Positions 46,969 through 58,759 of a DNA stretch of 64,000 nucleotides are shown here, piece by piece. The stretch comes from Populus alba (taxonomy: Eukaryota; Streptophyta; Magnoliopsida; Malpighiales; Salicaceae). Under the pieces are notes generated by a model. It did no database searches, was not told the DNA's origin, and saw nothing but the letters and a program-made list of their open reading frames with translations. The stretch lies in assembly GCF_005239225.2 (NCBI RefSeq), contig NC_133289.1, forward strand, positions 12,136,889 through 12,200,888, given 5' to 3'. Numbering within the stretch: position 1 is the first letter of the stretch; each line of letters begins with the position of its first letter. The position numbers and the translations under genes are program-made.

Positions 46969-49900
46969 TCACAGCTGCGTCCATGAAATTGCAACTGGGC
47001 TCCTAACTTGGTGTTGAGCATTTCTCCACACGATTGCACCAAATTCAGATCTACCAGTGAGGCTGGCACCTTTCCTTGCCACAAAAGTCACTGTGTATCT
47101 AAGCTTGTCCCCAACATTTTTAAAAGTAAGCTTAGAAGGCTTCACCGTCACCTGCACCGCTTGCGGCCCAGTCACGGCTACTTCATAAATGGAGCCAGCA
47201 GCGCCCACATTTGTCAATTCTCGGGTGTACCTTACAACCCTATTGTTGGTAAACACCACTGAGAACGACGGATAGTTGAGATCACCAGGGTTGTTGAATT
47301 TCCTAGAACAGTTGATGTTTGGGCGCTTGACAATGGCTTGGACATGTTCAATGGTGTAGTCCAGAGAGCACAAGAATGCTACGTATTCATCTGTCGAGAT
47401 ATCATACACGAGGCCCGGCGAGAGGGCTTTCTGTGGGTCTACATGACCAGACCCATGAGCCCATGGGTTTGAAAGCGCACCACCTGCAGCGTCCTGGAGC
47501 GGGGAGTTGGTGTTGTCGCTAACATAGGCAGTGGTCATGAGAGCAGATTTAATTGCACTTGGGCTCCATGTTGGGTGGGCTGCTTTCAGCAATGCAGCTA
47601 CACCGCTTATGTGTGGGCATGACATAGATGTACCTACAATAACAAGTATTCAACATGTTACTCACTAGCCTAGTGTTGCTTACTTAGCAAGTGTCTGTTT
47701 GCGAGCTTCAAGATGTTTTTCTTTTTGGAAAAATATCAATATAACATTTTTTTTAATTTATTTTTCATATAAATATATTGAAATAGATTCCACTCAAACG
47801 ACAAAGGACTTATTTGGAGTGTGATTATTGTTATTTTTCAAAGTGTTTTTCATGTTGAAATACATCAAAATAATATTTTTTTATATTTTAAAAATTATTT
47901 TTAAAATCAACGTCTTAAAACGATTTATATCATAAAAAAATTAAATTTTTTAAAAAATACAATTACGTTACCGACGTTGGACTACAATATCAAAGTGCAT
48001 CCTCTCGGGGAGACTCACAGAAAAGAAATAGAATGGGTTGGTTAATCATAAAACCAATTAACCTAATGCTAAAAAAGTAGGGGGACCACAGACACAACAT
48101 TGACCCCTAGGCTACCATCTTTTATTGACTAGTGCTAGCTCCAATAAAGCCAGATATACAAACAAATTGGCAGTGGAAGAGTAGATAAGAGGTATGTGAT
48201 CTGTCTAGTTCCACTTTCACCAAGGCTTGATTGTGTAATAATAATACTTTTGTGCCTGTCAACACCCGAAACCCAGTTTCGCCGATTGCCATTGTTATTT
48301 ACCACCACCCACCAAGATTATTAGCACAAACAAACCAGCTCCCAGCCGTGATTAATCCATTTATTAAACTACAGACTCCACTAATCATGTATTTACCTCC
48401 GCTCCAAAGCAAGCAAACTTGGCATGCTGAACCTAGCCTAACCTAAGTTCGATATTACTCCTAGGTTAATAACAATAAACACAGACACACAAGGAAAACA
48501 AGTAGTACGATGATGACCGTTGCCAGATTAGCAAATGGGAGGGAGGGAGTGAGTAGAGTACCTGACATGATATTGAACTGGGTTTTTCTAGAGTCGGTCT
48601 CTAGTCCAGTGGGTCCAATTGTCTCTGACCAAGCAGCCAATATATTGACTCCAGGCCCAATCAAGTCCGGCTTCAATATCTCCCTTGTCACCAAATTTGG
48701 CCCTCTTGAACTAAATGCTGCTACAACTGGTGAAGGTCTTACACCCAAAACTGTCCCAGCAAAACTCAAAACAGCCGTTGGATTTGGATCGCTCTTAACA
48801 TACTCTCGAATCACATCCCCAACTTTCCTCCCCACCGCCACAGCCGGCAACAAGTGACTGTCAGCCACCAACTCTTCCCCACTCTCCGCCGTGTTGGCCA
48901 ATATCATCCCAACCCCACCTGCATCCCTCACAACCGCACCCTTTTCGACACGTGGATTAATCCCCCTGTCACAAATCACCACCTTACCACGGACTAACTG
49001 CGGTTCAAGTGAGCCGGGCATACACAAATTGCATGTGCTATTGCTTCCCTTCTTATAAACCAAACCCACCGATTTTTTCCCCATTCCTGCTCCGCTATAC
49101 AAGGAAACACCAGCGAACCGTTTCTTATTTCCCATTACAGCATAAGCGGGAAAATCCCGGTCCAAAGTTCCAGCACCAACAGTCATGATCCAAGGAGCCA
49201 CATTTGCGAGTGAAGCTATATTAGGCCCACTGTTACCAGCCGAGCAAGACACGAAGATGCCTCTCTCCATCGCCGTAAAAGCACCGATTGCAATCGTATC
49301 GCGATAATAAGGAGCCGATCCGCCACCAAGAGAAAGGGACATGACATCCACGCCATCTTCAATTGCCCGATCCATTCCTGCCAGAATGTCTGAACCAAAA
49401 CAACCAGCTGACCAGCAAACCTTGTAAGAAGCAACACGCGCGCTGGTGGCCATTCCACGCGCCGTGCCGCTAGCATACCCAAGTAAACTCGCATTAGCCA
49501 CTTGAGACCCGGCGGCCGTGCTTGCGGTGTGAGTGCCGTGCCCGTCTTGGTCACGCGGAGATTCGGTCTCTTTAGGCTTTTTTAAGAAACTTCTACCACC
49601 AGATGCCATATGGTATCCCTTCGAAAAATATCGAGCGCCTATCAGCTTCTTGTTGCAGAGTTTGGGGCTGAAATCAGGGCCAGACTCACATGCTCCCTTC
49701 CATCGAGTCGGGATCTCAGGCATTCCCGAATCATGAAAAGACTTCGATTCGGGCCAGATCCCAGTATCAAGAACACCTACAATAACATCATTTGATGATT
49801 GATTAACGCCCATGGCCTGATGCCCATGTAAGAGTCCTAAGTCAGTATTAAGGCCCAAAAAAGCAGGAGTGCGAGTGGTGTGGAGGGAGTAAAGAGTGTC

Positions 49901-50203
49901 TTCGTAAACATCGACGACAGATTGAGATTGTTTCAAGAATTCAACTTCTTCGTCACTGAGGGAGGCAGCATAGCCGTCAAATGCATTGGTGTAAGTGTAG
50001 AGGAGGGAGTCAGGAGTGGAAGTAACGGATTGGAGGCTTGCAGCGTACCAGTCATGGTGGGTTGGGAAGGAGTCTGGTTTTGTGTTGTGTTTCATGTGAA
50101 CTATGTAGGTTTGTTTCGCGGTGGTGGAGATGGAGAGGGAGAGGGACAGGAGGAGGGGGAGGACAGCGAGCGGCCAAATCCCGGCCATGGAGGAGGAACC
50201 CAT
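46969..50203 (-). CDS. Subtilisin-like serine protease, SBT1 subfamily (SBT1.8-like)
   Basis: Two exons, 50203-48562 and 47633-46969 (TGA), joined G|GT inside Gly548, giving 768 aa. Residues 1-29 form a signal peptide. The I9 propeptide begins [10 protein letters not shown] and ends near [12 protein letters not shown] (about 108-118). The catalytic triad is complete: Asp146 in [11 protein letters not shown], His222 in [10 protein letters not shown] and Ser550 in [11 protein letters not shown]; the oxyanion Asn324 is in SAGNSGP. A PA insertion (about 380-460) and a C-terminal Fn3-like domain ([18 protein letters not shown]) follow. The protein is expected to be secreted to the cell wall. Among Arabidopsis members it reads closest, from memory, to SBT1.8. 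The 928-bp intron splits the codon two residues before the catalytic Ser and contains MITE sequence. Intron retention would give a truncated, inactive enzyme. Exons are intact. Confidence 0.95.
47695..47985 (+). mobile_element. MITE-like repeats inside the subtilase intron
   Basis: Two partial copies: a shorter one (47695-47770) and a longer one (47812-47985) with TTATTTGGAGTGTGATTATT, TTTTTCAAAGTGTTTTTCAT, AAATACATCAAAATAATATT and AAAATCAACGTCTTAAAACG. They lie antisense to the subtilase gene and away from its splice sites. Confidence 0.65.
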
Positions 50204-50320
50204 GATGGCTGTGTTGGTTAGAGTGAACAGGATAAATTTTAAAAAGAGAGGAGAAAGTGGGAAAAGATGGGCTTGCTGTACAGGCAGACACTGTCACGGA
50301 GATTATAGGACCAGTGTCGG

Positions 50321-50328
50321 TTATAAAA
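50321..50328 (-). promoter_or_regulatory. Candidate TATA box of the subtilase gene
   Basis: The minus strand reads GCTTTTTATAACCGACAC about 120 bases upstream of the ATG at 50203. The leader in between (CTCTCTTTTT, CCTGTTCACTC) has no upstream ATG that I can see. Confidence 0.55.
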
Positions 50329-50359
50329 AGCATCGGGGTTGCAAATCAGGCTTCTAAGC

Positions 50360-51250
50360 TTAATTTATTACAAAAATGCCATCCTGAGAGAATCTACAGA
50401 AATGGGTGAGGGTCCCCGTGGAAAGTGGAAACCCATGCTTATTTGGCAATTGAACTGTCTCCCATTCCTCTTTGTTTGTATCATGTCGTCTGCCAGCACA
50501 GGCATGGGCTAGTCTATACCGTGAGCTGGGCTAGTTAGAGTTTAGATCAGCACGTCTACTGTCTCCCATTTTAGTCGAGATTTCATATTTCATTGTTATT
50601 TTATAATTAAATGGCAGATTTCATATTTCAATGTTACTTTTTTTCAAGGTTCCTTCCATATTTTGCATATATAAATAACAAAATAACTTAAATACCATCA
50701 ACTTCAATCACATTTAACCTCAACTAATCAATTTTGATTTTAAATAATAAAATTTAATATCATACTTTTAATTCATCGTCTAAAAAGCTTGGATTTAATT
50801 TAGTTTTTTTTGAAAATAAAGAAGATATTTTAAAACTACTGGTATATTTGTACTAAAAAAAATAGTATTTAGGCTGCTAGTTCTTTTACGAAATTAAATC
50901 AAATTTTTTGGATGAATAATTAACATAATGCTATTAAATTTGAACTTTGTTATTTTCTTTTTTGAAATAAAAATTAACCCTGTAAAAAAAATGAATTAAG
51001 TTGAAGAGTATTGATATTAAGGGTGTTTAAGTTATTTTATAAGTTATATATATAGAGAGGGGGGGATTTTGAAAAAAATAATAATAGTACATGATTTTAA
51101 TTATATCAACGTATAAAAAAGTCAAATTAAAAATTAAAAATTAAAAATTAAAAATATATAAAACTAATTTTCAAGTAATGTAAAATTCAAGAAAGGTTTG
51201 ACATGTTTAGTTTATAATAAAATCAATCATTATTCTAAGGTCCTGGGGTT
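50360..51250. other. Upstream flank of the subtilase gene, AT-rich
   Basis: No gene. Contains an (AAATTA)n short tandem run at 51125-51157 and otherwise AT-rich sequence. Confidence 0.4.
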
Positions 51251-51425
51251 GTATTAGCACTGTGTTTTTAATAAATTTTGATTTTTTGATTTTAAATTAT
51301 TATTTTTTTAAAATTATTTTGATATGACAATATTAAAGATAAATTTTAAAATATATATATTATTTTAATATATTTCTAAAAAGAACACTTTAAAAAATAA
51401 TTTTAATTAAACTTTCAAACATCTA
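51248..51425 (-). mobile_element. MITE-like repeat, minus orientation
   Basis: Family blocks appear inverted: TTGATTTTTTGATTTTAAAT, ATTATTTTTTTAAAATTATT, TGATATGACAATATTAAAG and TATTTTAATATATTTCTAAA. Confidence 0.55.
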
Positions 51426-52089
51426 TAACTATTTTTTTTATTAACATGGATATCATGATCAACTTATTTGTATCTCGATTAATCTTATGGGCTCTTAACG
51501 ATCATGTAACTCTCTAGTGACCCTGAGATTTATAGAACTCAAAATAGTAATTTTTAGAAAACTAACTTAAAACTTTACCAGTTAAATTATATCCCTCAAG
51601 ATTAACATCTATAAATATTTGTTTGGTTTTGAGATTGTACATGTGGTGGTGCCACTTCCGTTTCTTTGTTTGAAGCAACTTTAACTTTTTAGTATAAAAT
51701 ATTAAAATAATATCTTTTTATTTATTTAAAAACATAAATTATATAAAAGAGTATGATACACTTTAAAAAACAATTTTAATTAAACTCTCAAACATTTGTA
51801 AATATTTTTTTTATTAACGTGGGTATTCGGGTCAGCCTGTATGTGCCTTGACTAATCTTATGGGCTCTTAACGACCATGTAAGTTTTTAGTGACCTTAAA
51901 ATTTATAGGACTCGAATTAATAACTTTTAAAAAATAAACTTAGAACTTTACCAATTAAACTATACCCTTTAATATTAACATCAATAAATATTTGTTTGGT
52001 TTTGAGATTTTAAATGTTGTGGTGTCACTTTCCTTTCTATCTTCGATGTAACCTTAATTTTTTAGTGTAAAATATTAAAGTAATATGTT
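51413..52089 (+). repeat. Tandem duplication with a period of about 373 bp
   Basis: Two copies share TTTATTAACRTGGRTAT, AATCTTATGGGCTCTTAACG, ATTTATAGRACTC, ACTTTACCARTTAAA, ATTAACATC-ATAAATATT and TGTTTGGTTTTGAGATT. AATCTTATGGGCTC starts at 51481 and again at 51854. The unit also weakly resembles 21100-21290, so it belongs to a dispersed family. No coding sequence. Confidence 0.8.
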
Positions 52090-52394
52090 GTTTTAATTAA
52101 AAAACATAAATTATATAAAGGAGTATGATAGTGTGAAAATAAAAGCAAACATAGTGGGCATTTAAGACAAGATAAATTATTGCACGGGAAACAAGGTTGA
52201 GATGATGGGGTCTAATTCTGTCTTGTAATTAGTTAAGATAAGAGTATGCCTCGCCCTCTCCTCGAAGGTAACGGCTACATTTTTGGAAAATGATGTGTGA
52301 AACCAATCATCGCAACTGAAAGCTACTGTGTTTCCCAGTCTTGTACTTGAAAGTTAAAACTACTACTCGCTACTGATTTTTTTTTCCTTTTTTA

Positions 52395-52960
52395 CTGTGC
52401 TCTCTTTGTTTAAATTGGTATTTGTTTTTGTGGTGGTATTAATTTATTTAAAAAAATAATATTTAATTTTTTAATTATTTTTTAGTATTTTAAAATTATT
52501 TTAATGTGTTGATATTAAAAATAAAAAAATATTATTTTAATATATTTCTAATCGAAAAACACTTTGAGTATGGTTGTAGTTGCTTTTCAAAATGTTTTTT
52601 GCTCAGAAAAGTATGCCAATAATATTTTTTTATTTTTTAAAAATTATTTTTAAGATCAGCATATCAAAATGATATGAAAATATCAAAAACATATTAATTC
52701 AAAACAAAACAAAAATATTCAAATTTTTTCAGAAGTGCTTTTTGAACGCACTGCCAAACACCCTCTAAACACTATAGCAGTGTTTGGGAACATGGTTAAA
52801 ACCGTGTTTTTCAAAAAAAATTTGTTTAAATTTTTTTTATATTTTAAAATTTTTTGATGTGCTGATATCAAAAATAATTTTTTTAAAATAAAAATAATAT
52901 TATTTTAATATATTTCCAAGTAAAAAATATCTTAAACCAAAATTGCTACTATACTTCTAA
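52395..52960. mobile_element. Cluster of three MITE copies in alternating orientation
   Basis: An inverted copy (52395-52560), a direct copy (about 52570-52770, ending GCACTGCCAAACACC) and another inverted copy (about 52785-52970, beginning AGTGTTTGGGAACATGG). The facing ends GTGTTTGG/CCAAACAC define the terminal motif of the family. Each copy is about 170-200 bp and AT-rich, with the ATCAGCA-AT-AAAA block. Confidence 0.75.
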
Positions 52961-53236
52961 ATACACCTACCTAAATAACACGAGGATATTACATCAATTT
53001 TTATTCCAAGATATAAATAGGTAATTATAGAAACTAAGTAAACAATTACAAAAAAATAATAATAATAAGTATTCACAACTAAGTATTATAATTCTCATAA
53101 TTATTACTTCTAATCTCACCATGACGCACAAAAACATAATGTTTTATAATACTTTAAAAAGGATGATTTGTTTTGCTTGTTTACAAATTTCATTTTGCCG
53201 CATGCTGCCAGTGCACGCGCGAACACATATATAAAT

Positions 53237-53666
53237 CATATTTATTAAATCTAGCTCGAAGTTTAACCCGGTTAAAAAGCCACATCTTAAGTCACACGGG
53301 TTAATATAAGTCAACTTGAAAAAATTAAAAAAATTATATTTGAGGTTTTAATATCTCAGATGAAAAAAATTAAAAAATAATTTATGTGAATGTAGGTTAT
53401 ATATATTGTAAATAATGAATTTTAAGAGATGATTTAAAAAAATAAAATTATTCTGCATTGAAAAGATATTATTGTCTCATTTTAAGTTGAAATATTTAAA
53501 TAAAAAAAAGTTTTTATCCTATATTAAAAAAAACATAATTTTTTTTTTTATGAACATGGAATATATATATATTAATGAGCTTTCAATTCTATATTTATAT
53601 AGTGAACTTTTAATCCCATCTGGTACAGGGTCAACTTGATGGGTCAAGCCGAGACTAATAACTACA
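53237..53666. mobile_element. Decayed shorter relative of the palindromic TIR element
   Basis: Left end CATATTTATTAAATCTAGCTCG and right end GACTAATAACTAC match the ends of the element at 32474-33915 with many C-to-T or G-to-A changes (ACCCGG to ATCTAG-like). Inside are TTGAAAAGATATTATTGTCTC, TTTTAAGTTGAAATATTTAAA and TTTTTATCCTATATT, the same unit phrases. Only about one unit is present, in 430 bp. The flanking 8 bases do not match well. Confidence 0.7.
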
Positions 53667-54335
53667 AAACAAATGCACCAAATTAAGAAAGATGAGAAAT
53701 AAGAAAAAAAAAAAACTTAATTTAGATGAAATTCGTAAGCATTATTGGCAAAACAAATGCTCCAAATTTTAGTTTAAATAAAATATTTTAAAGGATAACT
53801 AAATTTACTATATTAAAATAGACTTCTCGAATTTTGGAAAAGTAGAGGAATTGCCATCAATTCTTATGTTATCATTGAGAAACTCCTTTCTATCCAAGTA
53901 CTTTTAATTTTAGGTTAGAATGACTCCCTAAATTGTTTTTAAGAAAATAAAAATAGTTCAATACATAAAAACAGATGGAATCAACCCCAGATAGTGAAAG
54001 CAAAAGGAAATAAAAAAAGTAACACAGGGGACCAGTGAGAAAGTGTTAACGTAACCACAGATTGCGCCGCAAATCGAGCCAGCAAGCCACAAAGGCTGAC
54101 AAATTTTCTGCAGAAAGGCCGCACGCTCACCATGCTTTTCCTTTGTGTTATTATACCACTCCCTAATTCCTCATAATATCCACGCGCTTTCTGCTATCCA
54201 GCTAACGGACCTCCTTTTCTTTATTAATTTCTTTCTTCCTTTTTTTTCCCCCTAAGCAAAGAGCTAAATTTATTACTGATAATAAATAATGATACATGTT
54301 TCGGTGCAGAACGCCTCCTTACTTGTCTATGACAT
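53667..54335. other. Intergenic DNA with a less AT-rich island
   Basis: Bases 54000-54240 (GATTGCGCCGCAAATCGAGC, CACGCGCTTTCTGC) stand out in composition but hold no open frame with a known motif. Possibly a promoter relic. Confidence 0.3.
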
Positions 54336-54339
54336 TATT

Positions 54340-54510
54340 AGGATGTGCTTGATAATGAGATTGAAAATGTAATTTTTTTTTTGAAATTATATTAATATTC
54401 TGATGTTATAAATAATTTTAAAAAATAAAAAAATAAAAAAATAAATTACTTTGATATATTTCTGAGTATAAAATATTTTAAATTATAACTATCATACTTT
54501 CATACATCCC
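54340..54510 (-). mobile_element. MITE-like repeat, minus orientation
   Basis: Inverted family blocks from AGGATGTGCTTGATAATGAG to CATACTTTCATACATCCC, with TTTGATATATTTCTGAG in the middle. Ends are eroded. Confidence 0.55.
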
Positions 54511-57500
54511 TACAAAATAAAATAATCATGTGTCACTAAGAAATTTAGCATTAAAGCTGGAGAAATGAATGGGAGGAGAAGCATTTACAACGGAGCAAAA
54601 GTGCCCAACTAGCTAAGGAGTTTCATAGAGTTTAGTAGCATATATTCTTGATACATGAGTGCGTATGTAAAGAAAATTCTCAAAAAAAAATTGTTCGTTA
54701 AAGAGTTAGAAAGCTTAGAGATTTCTAAGAGAGTTTTTGTATTAACTATTAGCAACTTAATGTTTCAGTTAGGATGACAATAGTTTCAAAGACTATAAGG
54801 TTTTATGGCAAACTATTGTGGTAAAAGACAAACTAAAATATTTGTCTTGACAAGTAAAGTAGTATAGATACAAAAGGTTTGTTGGCAACAATACTCTTCT
54901 AATAATCTAATAAACTAGTGAAAGTTATTTATCCTGGGTTTTGCTTGCCCTAAAGGGTTTTTTTTGTTTTTTCAAAAGTTTTTTTCTTCATAACCAAATA
55001 ACTTGTTCATTTAAGTTTTCCACACTTATATTTATTTGGTTACTGATTAGCATTTGCAATGGGTTAGTAGATTACTAATGTTTGGTTTCCCCTTTCAAGA
55101 GAAAATAATTCTTATAAAGAAAGCTCAACTCATGCAAGAAGGTCACCAAACAAGGCTACAAATAAAAATAAAGCACGAAAAAAGAGCCTGATTAAAAGGA
55201 ATACTTAGGGAAAAGTTGACAACTTAAGAAAAGAGGTAGAAAGACTTACAATTCAACTTAAACAAACACTGCAAATCGTCACTATGAAGAGAAAAACACT
55301 CTAGATAAATCAAGAACATATAAAAGAACAACCCTTTCTTAATAAATGGCTTACATTCCAAGTGCAAACAATGTTATTTGCCTTCACCCTATAAAAATAG
55401 GAAGCAAATGATGCCTCTTTAAGGTCCCAATATATTAAAGTACCTTTAATAGTTGATTGGATAAATGAAAAGCTAAGAGGAACAATTACTCAAACAATGA
55501 GTAATTTGCAAGGAATGCCTAGGAGGATATAGCAATACGAATAAAAAAAGTCCAGATTCTAAAGAGTTGGGGGGGGGGGAAGAAGAGCAAGTTGGGTTCT
55601 AGCTTAATTACATTAAAAAGATAAAGAGATGACCTATTAACCTATATATAACAACAACAAAATGTTTCCAATAATTACAAGAGAAATTCAGAGTATTGTA
55701 AGATGCTAAGAAAGAGAAAGATCATAAAATAACATATATAGAAGCAATACTAAAATCTAAAAATAGCAAGCAATTGAAAGTGACTCGCGAGTTAACAATA
55801 GTAAAATGGTTATAAGTTTTTAATAAAGCGGAGGGAATACTTCACCACAAATTCAACCCTAAGAAATTAATAGAGACGACATTTACATATACCTCATTTC
55901 TTGATAAGAATTTCTTATATAAGCATTTAGAGTATATTGAGGATTCGGTGTTGAACCTACTTTCCACAAGGAAACAATACTCCTTATACCCAAATTTATC
56001 TTTTAGGGCTTTAATTTGGCTAAGAGTTGCTAACATGGACATAAAGAAACTAGCATGAGTGACATTTAAGCATAAATTACATTAATATTTGCACTATTAA
56101 AATCCTTTCTTTGAAGAACATATCAGAAGATTCTCATAAGACATCCTGAACTATCCTTTACACTCTAATGAGTTTTTAAAGTTCTAAAGACATTGGTTAA
56201 CCTTATTAAGACAACTATATGAGCTATTTGCATTGATAGTAGTTTCTCTATTAATATTATATGAAAGATATTTAAAGGTTTGTTGGAATCAATGATTAGC
56301 TTAAAAAAATCTTAAAGTACATCCTATGATAGAGTTGTACAAAATGCACTAGAAAAAAATTTCAAAAGTAAAATTTATGGATTCATGGAAAGAAAACATA
56401 AATATAGAGTTCTTTGTTGATAGTCAACTTGTGGGCAAAGGTATTTATTGTCCAAAGAAGAAAATTACACATAATATAACGACTAAGTATACATTAGGGA
56501 ATATTAGGAAAGTCTTTGGAGATAAAAAAAACATTTATGAAAAACACATGCACATTTCAGCTTTGCTAGAATTTTATTTTGGTTTTTCATATTTAGGGGT
56601 TGTAGTAGATTTTCAATAAAACATCCCTTTCTATGTCATTTTTTTTTGTTTTAAAATTAATAAATGTTTTTATAAGAGTAATATCTGACATTTTATTTTC
56701 ATTCATAATTGGATAAGTATAGTGATGAATTTAGCTAAAACTAGTTGTACTCCAAAATGTATCATGCAAATGCTAGGAGGCCATTCCACTTTCAAACCTT
56801 GAAATGTCCTTTCACTTCTAATAGATACATAGATATAAAACCTCAATTGTTTTTAGTTATCAAACATCTGTAATTGCAAAAAGAGATTTACATTAACATT
56901 GCGTTAATTTTTTTTTATCTAACATTATCTACCCATCTTAATGACTTTTTTTTTTTAATGATTTCCATTATTACATACTAGCTTTATATCAGAGAAATGC
57001 ATTGAAGAAAGGGGCAGTGACTAACCTGTTAGGCAAGTCATTTTATACTTATTTAAAGGTAATTCCCCGAGTACAAACTAATAGATGTTAAATTGTATTT
57101 TGAGTCATCCCGACACTAATTATATTACTATTTGCAATGTTTAAAAATTTTATTGTTTCCAACCTCATATGTGCCATAAAATTCTAAATTTATACTCCAT
57201 TATTATTTTCTAAGGAATCATGTTACAAAAGCTAGTGATTTATAATGCCTATTGAGAGAAAAACCTTTTGTGATATGAAAAATATGATTTATGACTTCCT
57301 TGCTAAGAGAACTTCTTTATAACAAATGATCGTGAGAGAAGACACTTTTTACCGTCTTGTTAGCGATGCAGTTATAATTTACAAACCTATATCATTAGTA
57401 ATATGGAAGCATGTTTAAGTTGATTTAATTTATAGTAGCTTTAATGTCTGACCTGAAATTTGTTGCTCTACAAGAGTTCATATCTATCATGTCTTTATTG

Positions 57501-57740
57501 ATATTAGTAGTTAGCAAACCACCGATTTACCTAAGCATTGACCATAGTGTCCCATAGCAATGAGTGATTTTTGGCTAGATATAAATTTAATTTTTAACAA
57601 TGGCTGTTATTCTATACATATGTTGATACGTTTTATAAGACCTTGTATGATGTCATTTCTTTCATCTTATATTTTTTTTATGATCCAATAGTCAACTGTA
57701 ATTTATTCTAATCACAAACACAATAAATTATCTCTCATTA
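54511..57740. other. Transposon-derived AT-rich DNA, no intact gene
   Basis: Many short frames with stops. Near 55220-55275 a frame gives LRKEVERLTIQLKQTL, a coiled-coil-like stretch reminiscent of retrotransposon gag but not identified. A minus frame at 55842-56042 and a plus frame at 56377-56619 have no recognised domain. I read this as eroded mobile-element sequence with low certainty. Confidence 0.35.
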
Positions 57741-57745
57741 TAGAT

Positions 57746-58758
57746 ATGGACATGCAATGGTTTGATGCATTATAAGAGGGGGATTATGATAATGTAATGA
57801 ATTGCATTGTTGATTATGTTAATTAAGGTGGTGGTTTCGATAGTAATAGAGGTGTTGGTGATGACAACAATACAAATGATGATGATAATGATGATGAAGA
57901 AAATGATTTAGATGAAAAAAATGAGTTGTTTTTTAGTAGAGAGTTTGATCATTATAAACTAGTATTATGCATAGCCAAAGCTCTCACACTACACTATAAT
58001 AATTATATTTATAAAGAACCAAGTATAGTTTCGTACAACACAAGAATGCGATGGTTGAATGAAATTTTACTTGAACATTGAAAATGATTTATAAACATGT
58101 TTAAAATATATGCGATGACATTTCAAAATCTTTACTTTGAATTAGAAAGCCAAAACAGGTTAAAAGCATCAAGAAGGATAAGTATTTTTTAGAAGGTCAG
58201 AATGTTTTTCTAAATATTAGTATTAGATGCTTCAAATAAAAAAAATACAGGAGAGACTTCAATATTTAAGAGAAATTATTAGTAAATAATTTAATGAAGT
58301 TCCAAGAACAATAAGTTTACTCGTAGTATATGTTATTAAATTAGAAGATTAATTTTTAAGCACACTACATGAAATTGTGAACAATCCAAGATATATGCAT
58401 CATTTTAAGGTAACAATAACATACTTTTTAATCAATAATGCTATAGATTAATAATTTGTATAATTGTAGGCTTTATCTAATTACATTGATGCTTGTTGCT
58501 TATTGTTTTTTTTTTTTTTAATGTAGAATTGTGTAGGAGCTACCAATGAAACATATCTATGGGTGTGTGTATCTACAAAAAATTAAATACTATTTATTGA
58601 CATAAATTGTGTATCAATACAAAATATAATGATTGCATATAGCTTTGACATGCAATTCATTTTGTTTAGGTTAGATGAAATGGTAGTAAATATGATATGC
58701 AGATTTTTCTTAAGGTTATTAACAATCCTAATATCAAATTTTTTAAGCCATTAGAAGG
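57746..58758 (+). pseudogene. PIF/Harbinger transposase fossil
   Basis: Begins MDMQWFDA with an acidic Asn/Asp-rich stretch (DDNNTNDDDNDDEEND). It continues through SYNTRMRWLNEILLEH, FQNLYFELESQNRLKASRR and NNPRYMHHFK to an intron (GT at 58410, AG at 58525-58526), then NCVGATNETYLWVCVS and SFDMQFILFRL, and ends near SNFLSH. This is the colinear order of plant Harbinger (DDE_Tnp_4) transposases, where the first catalytic block normally reads CVGAIDGTHV. In-frame stops occur at 57773, 57824 and 58079, and frame changes follow. The catalytic Asp is Asn here. It is dead. Terminal repeats were not located. Confidence 0.85.
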
Positions 58759-58759
58759 T

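Noticed and set aside
50052..50333. Overlapping frames on both strands over the start of the subtilase gene
   Set aside because: They are shadows of the subtilase signal-peptide exon and its leader.
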